53,646 nucleotides of DNA from contig NZ_BMHK01000023.1 in NCBI RefSeq assembly GCF_014640675.1, positions 286 through 53,931 on the forward strand, given 5' to 3'. This document shows positions 35,014 through 44,234 of the stretch, one piece after another (position 1 is the first letter of the stretch; each line of letters opens with the position of its first letter). The notes under the pieces were generated by a model that worked only from the letters and a program-made list of their open reading frames with translations, was not told the DNA's origin and ran no database searches. Source of the DNA: Novosphingobium endophyticum. GTDB taxonomy: Bacteria > Pseudomonadota > Alphaproteobacteria > Sphingomonadales > Sphingomonadaceae. Both the position numbers and the translations under genes were made by a program.

Positions 35014-35838
35014 GTGCGCGACATTCTGTTGCAAGCCAGTACCTATCCCGAGCCTACCCCCAACTGGGCGCTGGACAAGGTCGCAGAATTGGCGAGACGC
35101 CTGGAAGCCAAAGCCTCACTAGGCGTTTGCCAGGTGCACATTCCTCCGAGGTCCAATTGGCTGGCGAACAAGCTTTTGAGCATCGACGGCATGATCGCCG
35201 GCGAGAATAAGAAGAGCGCTGCGAATGCAGAGACATTGGCAAACTCATTTAAATCAACAATTCCGGAAAATCTGCTTGGCGAATGCATCGTGATCGATTG
35301 TCCCGGCATGGTCACCCATTGGCGGCTCGCGGTGCGGGCAAGAACCCATGATCTCTCCGTCGTACCTGTCTATGGACATGCCGAGGCGATCCCGGTCGCG
35401 GAGGGACTCGTTTTTGAAAGCGGCCGTCCTGTCCTCTTGCTGCCCAAGGCGACCGAGGTGAAGTTCGAGAGGATCGCGGTTGCCTGGGACGGCAGTAGCG
35501 TTGCCACGCGAGCGCTATCCGACTCCGTGCCGCTGTTGCGTCGGGCAGATTCCGTGACGCTTGTTCAAATCACGGGCGAAAAGGATCTTTCAAGGGCCGC
35601 GACTTCGTCCGACGCGATCCGCAATCTGAAGCTTCACGGCATCGATGCAGCGGCGGTGGACGTACCGGTTGAAGGCAAGGACGCGGCAGCGACACTCCAG
35701 AACTACTGCATTCAAGATCGCCGCGACCTGCTTGTCATGGGAGCCTTTGGACACTCACGAGCCCGCGAATTTGTCCTTGGCGGCGTGACACGGTCCATCC
35801 TTGATTCGCCCGAGCTTGCAATCTTCATCTCGCATTGA
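35014..35838 (+). CDS. Universal stress protein family
   Basis: A 274-aa protein with a degenerate N-terminal half and a canonical C-terminal UspA domain. The C-terminal half has VAWDGSSVATRAL (the start of the ATP-binding strand) and GAFGHSRAREFVLGGVTRSIL, matching the G-2x-G-9x-G-(S/T) nucleotide-binding motif. The GTG at 35014 has an AAGGAG ribosome binding site. This stretch is less GC-rich than neighbouring core genes, in keeping with acquired DNA. It is followed by a 365-bp gene-free stretch and then the YbaL-type antiporter. Confidence 0.85.
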   Translation: MRDILLQASTYPEPTPNWALDKVAELARRLEAKASLGVCQVHIPPRSNWLANKLLSIDGMIAGENKKSAANAETLANSFKSTIPENLLGECIVIDCPGMVTHWRLAVRARTHDLSVVPVYGHAEAIPVAEGLVFESGRPVLLLPKATEVKFERIAVAWDGSSVATRALSDSVPLLRRADSVTLVQITGEKDLSRAATSSDAIRNLKLHGIDAAAVDVPVEGKDAAATLQNYCIQDRRDLLVMGAFGHSRAREFVLGGVTRSILDSPELAIFISH

Positions 35839-36203
35839 CCGTCAAAAGGTCGACGGTAGCGGGACATCAACGACGCTCCGCAGGCGCGCGGGATCTTGGT
35901 TACAAAGTGTTCCCCGGAACAAAGCGCACTGCTCCTGCGCTCAGGCGACTATTCAGCCTCCTGTGGGCTTCCGCACAACCATCGTGTCGGATGTCACACA
36001 TCAAAGGACAGCCTCCACCATGCTTCCGAAGACTGCTTTGGAAAAGCCGCTACGACCGTGGGTGCAGAGCACGACGAGATCTGCGCCAAGCTTGTGCGTG
36101 ATGGCGTTGATCATCTAGGTTGAGGCGGCCGGTTCGTGCCAGCGCCACGGGCGGCGTTGGCAGCAGCGGTCCTATGCGGACCGCGCGACGCATTGGAAAA
36201 CGG
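35839..36203 (+). other. Gene-free stretch before the YbaL-type gene
   Basis: No convincing gene. A plus-strand frame of about 75 codons (35896-36123) lacks a ribosome binding site and resembles no family I know. The stretch presumably holds the promoter of the downstream transporter. I could not pick out boxes with confidence. Confidence 0.4.
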
Positions 36204-37862
36204 ATGCACCACTCACCGCTTATAGCCACTATCGTAGCTGGCCTGGTGGTCGCCTTCCTGATGGGGGCGCTCGCCCATCGTCTCAAGGTTTCGCCGATCG
36301 CGGGTTACCTCCTGGCGGGCGTCATCGTCGGTCCTTTCACGCCGGGCTTCGTTGCCGATACCGGCCTCGCGAATCAATTGGCCGAAATCGGCGTCATCCT
36401 GCTCATGTTCGGCGTCGGCCTGCATTTTTCGCTGCGGGATCTCCTGTCGGTCCGAAACATCGCCATACCCGGCGCGCTCGTGCAGATCGGGGTTGCCACC
36501 CTGATGGGAATGGGGCTGGCATGGTTCCTCGGATGGGGCATCCTCGCCGGCTTCGTTTTCGGCCTGGCCCTGTCGGTAGCGAGTACCGTGGTCCTTCTCC
36601 GCGCACTCCAGGCCCGCAATCTTGTACAGACTGAACGCGGACGGATCGCGGTTGGCTGGCTGATTGTCGAAGACCTCGCGATGGTCCTGGCGCTGGTCCT
36701 GCTGCCCGCAATTGCGAACATTGTGAATGGCACGACCGAAGGCGGCGGCGTGTCGTCGCTTGTTGCGCCGCTCGCCGGCACCTTCTTCAAGGTCGCGGGC
36801 TTCATGGTCCTCATGCTGCTGGTGGGACGCCGTGTGATTCCGGCCGCGCTCCATTGGGTGGCCCACACCGGATCGCGCGAACTGTTCCGGCTGGCCGTGC
36901 TCGCGATAGCTCTGGGGGTAGCGTTCGGCGCGGCCTTTGTGTTCGACGTCTCTTTCGCGCTCGGCGCCTTCTTCGCGGGCATGATCCTGGGCGAAACCCC
37001 GCTCAGCCGCCGCGCAACCGAGGAGACGCTGCCGCTTCGCGATGCGTTCGCGGTCCTGTTCTTCGTCTCGGTGGGAATGCTGTTCGATCCGATGGTTGTG
37101 ATTGAACAGCCACTGCCCCTTTTGGCGACCGTCGCAATCATTCTTCTGGGCAAATCCATCGCCGCCTATCTGATCGTTCGAGCGTTCGGCCATTCAGGAA
37201 TGAAGGCGCTGACGGTGGCGGCCAGTCTTGCGCAGATTGGCGAGTTCTCGTTCATTCTCGCTGCGCTGGGCACGCAACTTGGCATGTTGCCGGCTGCCGG
37301 CCGTGATTTGATCCTTGCGGGCGCAATCATTTCAATCTTCGCCAACCCCTTCATTTTTTCGCTGATCGTAAGTCGACTGGAAGAAGCACCCGTGGAGGAT
37401 GAGACCCCGCAGCCGACCGAGGCCAGGGGCCATGTGATCCTGATCGGTTACGGCCGGGTCGGCCGCCTCATTGCGAAAGAACTGCGCGGTCGCGGCAGGC
37501 CATTCATCATTATCGAGGACCAGATGGACATGGCGCGGCAAGCTGAGGCGGATGGGCTCGACGTCCTGCCGGGTAACGCGCTCGATCCGCGAACCTTGGA
37601 GGCGGCAGGAATCGGAGAAGCCGGCACGCTGCTGCTCGCCATTCCGGAGGGATTTGAGGCAGGGGCCATTTTCCAGCACGCCCGCGATCTCAACCCCCAT
37701 CTCCGGGTCATCGCGCGTGCCCATTCCCACGCCGAGGTCGAGCATCTCGAGCGCCTGGGCCTACCCGACATCGTCTTGGGAGAGCGCGAGATTGCCGTTC
37801 GCATGCTGAGCCTTGCAGCCGAAAACCGCCGTATCACGCCGTTACGGCCAGCAAAGGGCTGA
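36204..37862 (+). CDS. ybaL: YbaL/Kef-type monovalent cation:proton antiporter
   Basis: A 552-aa CPA2-family antiporter closely resembling E. coli YbaL throughout. It has an N-terminal 12-13 helix transport domain (GYLLAGVIVGPFTPGFVAD; LAEIGVILLMFGVGLHFSL; SVASTVVLLRAL; GWLIVEDLAMVL; LRDAFAVLFFVSVGMLFDP; AASLAQIGEFSFIL). A cytoplasmic RCK/TrkA-N Rossmann domain starts at about residue 410 (HVILIGYGRVGRL). The start MHHSPLIATIVAGL (36204) matches YbaL; an in-frame upstream ATG adds unrelated residues. The probable activity is K+ (or Na+)/H+ exchange gated by a nucleotide. It sits 208 bp upstream of the Mrp operon. Confidence 0.93.
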   Translation: MHHSPLIATIVAGLVVAFLMGALAHRLKVSPIAGYLLAGVIVGPFTPGFVADTGLANQLAEIGVILLMFGVGLHFSLRDLLSVRNIAIPGALVQIGVATLMGMGLAWFLGWGILAGFVFGLALSVASTVVLLRALQARNLVQTERGRIAVGWLIVEDLAMVLALVLLPAIANIVNGTTEGGGVSSLVAPLAGTFFKVAGFMVLMLLVGRRVIPAALHWVAHTGSRELFRLAVLAIALGVAFGAAFVFDVSFALGAFFAGMILGETPLSRRATEETLPLRDAFAVLFFVSVGMLFDPMVVIEQPLPLLATVAIILLGKSIAAYLIVRAFGHSGMKALTVAASLAQIGEFSFILAALGTQLGMLPAAGRDLILAGAIISIFANPFIFSLIVSRLEEAPVEDETPQPTEARGHVILIGYGRVGRLIAKELRGRGRPFIIIEDQMDMARQAEADGLDVLPGNALDPRTLEAAGIGEAGTLLLAIPEGFEAGAIFQHARDLNPHLRVIARAHSHAEVEHLERLGLPDIVLGEREIAVRMLSLAAENRRITPLRPAKG

Positions 37863-38070
37863 AACGTGATCACGGTGCCGTATCCCGGACGCAAACTTCC
37901 AGTGAGGCGCCGTCGCTTGCCGTAATCCCGAACTGTCTGGGCTACTCAGTCGTGGGCGGTTGGCCGTTTGATCTTGCTTCCCCGGTGGAGGAAAGCGAAA
38001 ACAGACTCTCCGCGTCAGCAAACAAACGCACTCGCGACGCTCTTCGTCGGCATCGCGCAGGGAGAAACTT

Positions 38071-40926
38071 TTGTATCTGGCCCTCCTCATGTTGCTACCC
38101 TTCATCGGCGCGCTGGTGACGTCGATCGCAGGTCGCGCGCATCGTAACATTCTGACCGGGATCGCCTCCACGCCAGCGGTGGCGGGGCTGGTACTCCTCG
38201 CCATGCTGGCGCCCGCGGTGCTGGCCGGAGAGGTCGCACAGTTCCGGGCCGCCTGGGTGCCTGCGCTGGGGCTGGATCTCAGCTTGCGCGTCGATGCGCT
38301 GGCCTGGCTGTTCGCGGCCCTCATTCTCGGCATCGGCCTGCTGATCGTCATCTACTCGCGGTTCTATCTTCCCGCCGAAGAAGCCATCGGCCGCTTCCTG
38401 GCGCTGCTCCTGCTGTTCCAGGGCGCGATGTTGGGCATAGCGCTGTCCGGCAACGTCCTGCTCCTGCTTATCTTCTGGGAACTGACGAGCCTGTCGTCCT
38501 TCCTGCTGATCGGCTTTCGCAACGACAAGCCAGAGGGCCGGCAAGGCGCGCGCATGGCGCTGGCGGTGACGGGAGGCGGCGGGCTCGCCCTGATCGCGGG
38601 ACTTCTCCTGCTGGGCAGGATCGCCGGATCGTTCGAACTGGCCGACATATTGGCAAGCGGGGACACGATCCGCGCTTCCGCGCTCTATCCGGCCGCTCTT
38701 GTGCTGATCCTGATCGGCTGCTTTACCAAGTCGGCGCAGTTTCCCTTCCACTTCTGGCTGCCGCACGCGATGGCCGCGCCGACGCCGGTCAGCGCCTATC
38801 TCCATTCCGCAACCATGGTGAAGGCAGGCGTGTTCCTGCTCGCCCGCTTCTGGCCGGTGCTGGCGGGGACCGAGCTGTGGTTTTATCTGGTATCGACCAC
38901 CGGGCTGGTCACCATGGTGCTGGGTGCGGCCATCGCTTTGTTCCGTCATGACCTGAAAGCGATCCTCGCCTATTCGACGGTCAGCCATCTCGGCCTGCTC
39001 ACCATGCTGTTTGGCTTCGGCACGCCGGCAGCGGCGATGGTGGGCGTCTTCCATCTGCTGAACCATGCCCTTTTCAAGGCCGCGCTGTTCATGAACGCCG
39101 GCATCGTCGACCATGAGGCGGGGACGCGCGACATCCGTCTGCTGGGCGGTCTTGCGGGTCTGATGCCGGTGACCGCGACACTGGGGATCGTTGCCGCGGC
39201 CTCGATGGCGGGCCTGCCGCCGCTGGGCGGTTTCCTGTCGAAGGAGATGATGCTGGAGGAGACGGCGCATGTCGTCTGGGCCGGACAGCACTGGCTGGTG
39301 CCGCTGCTGGTGGTGATCGGCGCGGCGCTCTCGGTCGCCTATTCACTGCGCTACATCTTCCACCTCTATCTCGGGCAGCGCCGCCCGTCCTATCCGGCAA
39401 GTCCGCATGACCCGTCCTTCGGCCTGTGGGCCCCATCCGCCCTGCTGGTCGTGCTCACCGTGCTGGTCGGCCTGTTCCCACAGGCGCTGACGACCGATCT
39501 CGTCGCACCGGCCGCCGCGGCGGCGACCGGCGGAACCGCGCCCGTATTCAAGCCGGCCCTTTGGCATGGACCGACCCCGGCGCTCGGCATGAGCATCGTG
39601 GCCGTAGCTATCGGCACCGTGATGCTGTGGCGGCATGGCTTGCTCCAGCGCGGTTGGGACACGATACGCCTGCCCGACGCCAAGCGCCTGTTCGAAGCGG
39701 GCGTCGCATGGCTGGTCGGCCTGGCGCACATGGTCACGACGACGATCCACAACGGCTCGCTGCAACGGCAGCTTGGCCTGCTGTTCATCGTCGCGATCGG
39801 CCTCGGCGCAGCGGGCGTGTGGACCGGCGGCTATGCGCCGGGCACGCGCGCGACCATCCCCGCGCCGCCGGTCGCGATCATCGCCTGGCTTCTGTTGCTT
39901 GCGGCGGCCGGCGCGGTGGTGAAAGGACAAAGGCAGCGCTTCCTGACCCTGATCTACATCAGCGTGATTGGCCTTATCGTATCACTGGCCTTCATCTACC
40001 TGTCGGCGCCCGATCTGGCGCTGACGCAGATTTCGGTCGAGATTGTGACGATCCTGCTGTTGCTGCTCGCGCTTAACCTGCTCCCCAAGAAGCCGGAGCG
40101 GGTGTCGAGCGACGGCAGGAGGCTACGCGACGGCCTGATCGGGCTGGCGGGCGGAACGGCGACCGGCCTGGCCGCCTGGGCGGTGATGACGCGGGCGCCC
40201 AACAACCCTATTTCCGCCTATCACTGGGCCAACTCCTATGCCCATGGCGGCGGAACCAATGTCGTCAACGTGACGCTCGTTGATTTCCGCGCCTTCGATA
40301 CGTTCGGGGAGATCACCGTCCTCGGCATCGCGGCGCTCACCATCTTCGCATTGCTGCAGCCGGCGACACGAGGCGTTTCTGGCCAAAGGCTGCGCGAATG
40401 GATCGCGGACCTGCCGCGATCACCGGAGCGCCACCCGATGATGTTCGCGGTGGCCGCAAGGCTGTTGCTGCCGCTGGCGACGATGATCGGCCTCTATATC
40501 TTTTTGCGTGGGCACAACATGCCCGGTGGCGGCTTCATCGCCGGCCTCGTCGTCTCGATCGCGATGCTGATGCAATATATGGCCTCGGGATTCGAGTGGG
40601 CCGACCAGCGACGCCGGATCGACGAGCACCTGCTGATTGGTCTCGGCGTCATCATCGCCGCGCTGACCGGGCTCGGATCGCTTTTCTTCGGGGCACCGCT
40701 GTTCACCAGTTCCTTCGGCTATTTTTCCCTGCCGCTGATCGGCTCGTTCGAACTGGCGACCGCCATGATGTTCGACGTCGGCGTCGCGATGACGGTGATC
40801 GGCGCGGTGATGCTCGCGCTCGCCGAACTCAGTAATGTCGCCCTGCGGGCAGAGAAGGACGACGGGGGCGCAGACGAAGGCCCTATGGACATCGATCCCG
40901 CGAAGCTGCGACAGGCCCAGGCATGA
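38071..40926 (+). CDS. mrpA: Mrp antiporter subunit A fused to subunit B
   Basis: A 951-aa membrane protein, also called PhaAB/MnhAB. Residues about 1-500 form a NuoL-like proton-channel module (IFWELTSLSSFLLIGFRND, FPFHFWLPHAMAAPTPVSAYLHSATMVKAG, HLLNHALFKAALFM). A C-terminal MrpA segment at about 625-680 reads YLSAPDLALTQISVEIVT. From about 795 the MrpB domain follows (GLYIFLRGHNMPGGGFIAGL). The TTG start has a GGGAG ribosome binding site. It begins the operon A/B-C-D-E-F-G, which forms one large Na+(K+)/H+ antiporter for alkaline pH and salt tolerance. The next gene overlaps it by 4 nt. Confidence 0.95.
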   Translation: MYLALLMLLPFIGALVTSIAGRAHRNILTGIASTPAVAGLVLLAMLAPAVLAGEVAQFRAAWVPALGLDLSLRVDALAWLFAALILGIGLLIVIYSRFYLPAEEAIGRFLALLLLFQGAMLGIALSGNVLLLLIFWELTSLSSFLLIGFRNDKPEGRQGARMALAVTGGGGLALIAGLLLLGRIAGSFELADILASGDTIRASALYPAALVLILIGCFTKSAQFPFHFWLPHAMAAPTPVSAYLHSATMVKAGVFLLARFWPVLAGTELWFYLVSTTGLVTMVLGAAIALFRHDLKAILAYSTVSHLGLLTMLFGFGTPAAAMVGVFHLLNHALFKAALFMNAGIVDHEAGTRDIRLLGGLAGLMPVTATLGIVAAASMAGLPPLGGFLSKEMMLEETAHVVWAGQHWLVPLLVVIGAALSVAYSLRYIFHLYLGQRRPSYPASPHDPSFGLWAPSALLVVLTVLVGLFPQALTTDLVAPAAAAATGGTAPVFKPALWHGPTPALGMSIVAVAIGTVMLWRHGLLQRGWDTIRLPDAKRLFEAGVAWLVGLAHMVTTTIHNGSLQRQLGLLFIVAIGLGAAGVWTGGYAPGTRATIPAPPVAIIAWLLLLAAAGAVVKGQRQRFLTLIYISVIGLIVSLAFIYLSAPDLALTQISVEIVTILLLLLALNLLPKKPERVSSDGRRLRDGLIGLAGGTATGLAAWAVMTRAPNNPISAYHWANSYAHGGGTNVVNVTLVDFRAFDTFGEITVLGIAALTIFALLQPATRGVSGQRLREWIADLPRSPERHPMMFAVAARLLLPLATMIGLYIFLRGHNMPGGGFIAGLVVSIAMLMQYMASGFEWADQRRRIDEHLLIGLGVIIAALTGLGSLFFGAPLFTSSFGYFSLPLIGSFELATAMMFDVGVAMTVIGAVMLALAELSNVALRAEKDDGGADEGPMDIDPAKLRQAQA

Positions 40927-41291
40927 GCATCGAATTCCTGGTCGCCTCGGCAATCGGCGTCCTGACCATGGCCGGCATCTATCTTTGCCTGCGCGGGCGC
41001 ACCTTTCCCGTGGTGCTGGGCCTTGTCATGCTCTCCTACGCGATCAACCTCTTCCTCTTCGCTATCGGTCGCCTGATCGTGAACCGGCCTCCGCTCTATG
41101 AAAAGGACCTGGTTGAATACACCGATCCGCTGCCGCAGGCGCTGGTGCTGACGGCCATCGTCATCTCGTTCGGCATGACAGCCCTCGCCGTGGTGCTGGC
41201 GCTGCGCAATTTCCTGGAAACGGGCACCGACCAGGTCGATGGCATCCTGGAGGCCGACCCGCCCCGCCCCGACCCGAAGGCGCGGTCATGA
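40923..41291 (+). CDS. mrpC: Mrp antiporter subunit C
   Basis: A 122-aa, three-helix NuoK-like subunit of the Mrp cation/proton antiporter. It reads LVASAIGVLTMAGIYLCLRG, VVLGLVMLSYAINLFLFAIG, and DPLPQALVLTAIVISFGMTA, the typical MrpC/NuoK signature. Start and stop overlap mrpA and mrpD by 4 nt each. Confidence 0.94.
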   Translation: MSIEFLVASAIGVLTMAGIYLCLRGRTFPVVLGLVMLSYAINLFLFAIGRLIVNRPPLYEKDLVEYTDPLPQALVLTAIVISFGMTALAVVLALRNFLETGTDQVDGILEADPPRPDPKARS

Positions 41292-42799
41292 TGGACGCGC
41301 TGATCGCGGCCCCATTGCTGCTGCCCGCCTTTGCCGGAACCGCGAGCTTGCTGTTCTGGCTCCGCTACCGCTGGATCGGCGCGATCATCTCCATCGCGTC
41401 GATGATGGGACTGATTGCGCTCGCGATCGTGCTGATGGCGCAAGCCGCGTCGGGTGGGGCGATCGCCTATGCGTTGGGGGACTGGCCCGCCCCCTTCGGC
41501 ATCGTGCTGGTGCTCGATCGGCTGTCGGCGCTGATGCTGCTGCTGACCGCGCTGCTGGGGTTTGCGGTCGCGGTTCACGCCGCGCTGACGGGCCTTGATC
41601 GCAAGGGGTGGCACTTCCACCCGCTGCTGCAATTCCAGTTGCTTGGAATCAACGGCGCCTTTCTGACCGGCGACCTCTTCAACCTCTTCGTCTTCTTTGA
41701 AGTGCTGCTGATCGCTTCATATGGCCTGATGCTGCACGGACAGGGCGCGCAGCGGCTGAGCGCCGGAATCCAGTATGTGATCGTCAACCTGCTCGGGTCG
41801 ACGCTTTTCCTGATCGCGCTCGGCCTGCTGTACGGGGTTACCGGCACGCTCAACATGGCCGACATGGCGGTGCGCGCGGGGGCGCTGCCGGAAGGCGACC
41901 AGGGACTTCTGCGAGCCGGAGGCCTGCTGCTGGCGGTGGTCTTTGCCCTGAAGGCGGCGCTGCTGCCGCTGCATCTTTGGCTGCCGCGCACCTACGCGGC
42001 GACAGCGCCCGCGGTCGCCACGCTGTTCGCGATCATGACCAAGGTAGGCGCCTATGCCATCATCCGCACGATGCCCCTGATCTTCGGCGATGCGGCGGGC
42101 ACGTTCCTGCTGCCGTCGGCGCTTGGTACGATGCTGCTCGGGTTCTTCGGCCTGCTCGCCGCGCGCGGGCTTGCGGATATGGCCGCTTTCGGCCTCATCG
42201 GCTCGACCGCGACGCTGCTCACCGCCATCGCGCTGTTCGACGGGCACGCCATGGCGGCGGCGCTCTATTACCTGCCGCACACGACGCTTACGGCCGCCCT
42301 GCTGTTCCTGACGGTCGACCTGATCATCCGGTGGCGCGGCGTGGAAGGCGGGGCCATCGTGCCGACGCCGCATTACAAGGGGCAGGGGTGGCTCGGCTTC
42401 CAGTTTCTGGCTGCCGCCGTGGCGCTGGTCGGATTGCCGCCACTATCCGGCTTCGTCGGCAAGTTGCTGATCCTGCAGGCCGCGATTCCTTCTGCATACA
42501 TGGTCGCGATCTGGGCTTTTGTGCTGGGGACCAGCCTGCTGGGCCTGATCGGCCTTGCTCGCGCCGGCAGCACGCTGTTCTGGAAAGAAGACGCCAATCC
42601 AGCGATCGCGGCCGACCGCCCGGCCCCGCGCGCCCTGGAAGCGTTGCCCGCTGCCTTCCTGCTGATCCTGCTCGCGGCGCTGACCGCGGGTGCCGGCCCC
42701 GCCACCGCCTATATGGAGGCCACGAGCGCGCAGGTTTTCGACGCTACGGGCTATGTCCGGTCAGTGTTGGGACCGGAGCAGGGAGGGGCTGGAAGATGA
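41288..42799 (+). CDS. mrpD: Mrp antiporter subunit D
   Basis: A 503-aa NuoN/M-like proton-translocating subunit with about 14 helices. It has the Proton_antipo_M core LTGDLFNLFVFFEVLLIASYGLMLHG, and AALLPLHLWLPRTYAATAPAVATLFAIMTKVG, with the conserved membrane Glu and Lys positions of this family visible in those two segments. It overlaps mrpC by 4 nt and mrpE by 4 nt. Confidence 0.95.
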   Translation: MMDALIAAPLLLPAFAGTASLLFWLRYRWIGAIISIASMMGLIALAIVLMAQAASGGAIAYALGDWPAPFGIVLVLDRLSALMLLLTALLGFAVAVHAALTGLDRKGWHFHPLLQFQLLGINGAFLTGDLFNLFVFFEVLLIASYGLMLHGQGAQRLSAGIQYVIVNLLGSTLFLIALGLLYGVTGTLNMADMAVRAGALPEGDQGLLRAGGLLLAVVFALKAALLPLHLWLPRTYAATAPAVATLFAIMTKVGAYAIIRTMPLIFGDAAGTFLLPSALGTMLLGFFGLLAARGLADMAAFGLIGSTATLLTAIALFDGHAMAAALYYLPHTTLTAALLFLTVDLIIRWRGVEGGAIVPTPHYKGQGWLGFQFLAAAVALVGLPPLSGFVGKLLILQAAIPSAYMVAIWAFVLGTSLLGLIGLARAGSTLFWKEDANPAIAADRPAPRALEALPAAFLLILLAALTAGAGPATAYMEATSAQVFDATGYVRSVLGPEQGGAGR

Positions 42800-43284
42800 G
42801 ACGCCTGTTTCCCCACCCCGGACTGACCCTGCTGCTGGTGGTCATGTGGATGTTGGTGCTCAACGAATTGAGCGTCGGCGGCTTCCTGCTCGGCCTCTTT
42901 TTCGGGACGCTGGTGCCGCTGTTCACCGCACCGTTCTGGCCGGAGCGTCCGCCGGTACGATATGGCTGGCCGCTGATCGCCTATGGGCTGCTGGTGATCG
43001 GCGACATCATCGTCGCCAATTTCCAGGTTGCACGGCTCATCCTGTTTTGCCGCAACCGCGACCTGCGGTCCTGCTGGCTCAGCATCCCGCTGGACCTCCA
43101 GTCGGCCGAGGCGTTCACCGTGCTGGCCGGGACGATCAGCCTGACGCCCGGCACGGTATCTGCCGATATCTCGACCGACGGACGTCATCTTCTGGTCCAC
43201 GCACTCGACACGAGCGACCCGGAGGCTGAGGTCGCGCGGATCAAGGCGCGTTATGAAAGGCGGCTGATGGAGATTTTCCGATGA
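42796..43284 (+). CDS. mrpE: Mrp antiporter subunit E
   Basis: A 162-aa protein with N-terminal helices (LTLLLVVMWMLVLNELSVGGFLLG and YGLLVIGDIIVANFQVARLIL) and a small soluble C-terminal domain. The motif AFTVLAGTISLTPGTVSADI is the MrpE signature. The start at 42796 overlaps the mrpD stop, and its own end overlaps mrpF by 4 nt. Confidence 0.94.
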   Translation: MRRLFPHPGLTLLLVVMWMLVLNELSVGGFLLGLFFGTLVPLFTAPFWPERPPVRYGWPLIAYGLLVIGDIIVANFQVARLILFCRNRDLRSCWLSIPLDLQSAEAFTVLAGTISLTPGTVSADISTDGRHLLVHALDTSDPEAEVARIKARYERRLMEIFR

Positions 43285-43550
43285 TCGATGTAGCGCTGAC
43301 GATCGCCCTGACCTGCATCGCGCTCGCCGTGGTCCTCAATCTCTATCGGCTGCTGCGGGGGCCGACCGCGCCGGACCGCATCCTGGCGTTGGACACGATG
43401 GTCATCAATGCCATCGCCCTCATCATCCTTTTCGGCATCAGGGAAGGCACGACCGTCTATTTCGAGGCGGCTCTGCTCCTGGCGATGGTCGGCTTTGTAG
43501 GGACGGTGGCCTATGCCAAGTTCCTGCTGCGCGGCGACATTGTGGAATAG
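43281..43550 (+). CDS. mrpF: Mrp antiporter subunit F
   Basis: An 89-aa three-helix subunit. The motif LLRGPTAPDRILALDTMVINAIALIILFG, with the DRxxALD pattern, is diagnostic for MrpF. It overlaps mrpE by 4 nt and is 8 nt upstream of mrpG. Confidence 0.94.
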   Translation: MIDVALTIALTCIALAVVLNLYRLLRGPTAPDRILALDTMVINAIALIILFGIREGTTVYFEAALLLAMVGFVGTVAYAKFLLRGDIVE

Positions 43551-43558
43551 GGGGCACA

Positions 43559-43957
43559 ATGGCTGCAATCCTCGATTTCGTCATCGCCTTCCTGATCGTG
43601 CTGGGCGGCGCTTTCGCGCTGATCGGCAGTTGGGGGCTGGCGCGCCTGCCCGCACTGATGAGCCGCCTGCACGGCCCGACCAAGGCAACGACACTTGGCG
43701 TCGGCGGGTGCCTGATCGCCTCGATGCTCTATTTCCCGAGCCACGGAATGTCGTGGTCCGCGCACGAGCTGCTGATCACGTTGTTTCTGTTCATCACGGC
43801 ACCGATATCGGCCAACATGATCGCCAAGGCCTGCATCCATGGGCGCCATGTTTACGGCGATGCGGTGGCGAAATACGAAGTCCCGTTGCCCCGCCCTCCG
43901 CATCCGGACGCAGAATGGGCGACGTTCGGCTCCACAGAAGCTGCAAAGCCTGAGTGA
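43559..43957 (+). CDS. mrpG: Mrp antiporter subunit G
   Basis: A 132-aa last subunit of the Mrp complex. It has the signature GSWGLARLPALMSRLHGPTKATTLGVGGCLIAS and ITAPISANMIAKACIHGR, with three expected helices. It completes a full A/B, C, D, E, F, G set. No clear terminator follows. The recombinase remnant and the distal att repeat begin about 100 bp downstream. Confidence 0.94.
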   Translation: MAAILDFVIAFLIVLGGAFALIGSWGLARLPALMSRLHGPTKATTLGVGGCLIASMLYFPSHGMSWSAHELLITLFLFITAPISANMIAKACIHGRHVYGDAVAKYEVPLPRPPHPDAEWATFGSTEAAKPE

Positions 43958-44059
43958 ACAAAACGGGATCCAGGACCCGGATCCAACGAGGTTCTATGCA
44001 ACGACGACGCCCCTCCCGACCTGCGGAGCCTTGATGCGCGCCGGGCGCGCCCCCTTGCC

Positions 44060-44187
44060 TCCATGAGTGTGCGGCACAGGTCGCGCAGGTCGCTGCGCAG
44101 GTAAGCCTGTTCGGCAACGGTCCCGAATTTGTGAGCAAGAGCCATCTCCGCCACCATTGCGGGGATCGGGATGTTAAATCTTCGATT
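44060..44187 (-). pseudogene. Tyrosine recombinase (integrase) C-terminal remnant
   Basis: The minus-strand frame reads MVAEMALAHKFGTVAEQAYL, then RSDLRDLCRTLMEA. This matches the conserved end of P4-type tyrosine recombinases, including the box with catalytic His (ALAH) and the nucleophilic Tyr (EQAYLRSD). The N-terminal domains are missing, and the frame runs into a stop upstream. It lies about 50 bp inside the distal tRNA-Gln repeat, which is where an integrase gene of such an island is expected. Confidence 0.72.
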
Positions 44188-44234
44188 TACTGGGGTCTTA
44201 GCATACTACGGAAAGCACCGGTGCACCTTGGTCT

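Noticed and set aside
35896..36123. 75-codon frame between the universal stress protein gene and the YbaL-type gene
   Set aside because: Lacks a ribosome binding site and family similarity, and overlaps other random frames of similar length.
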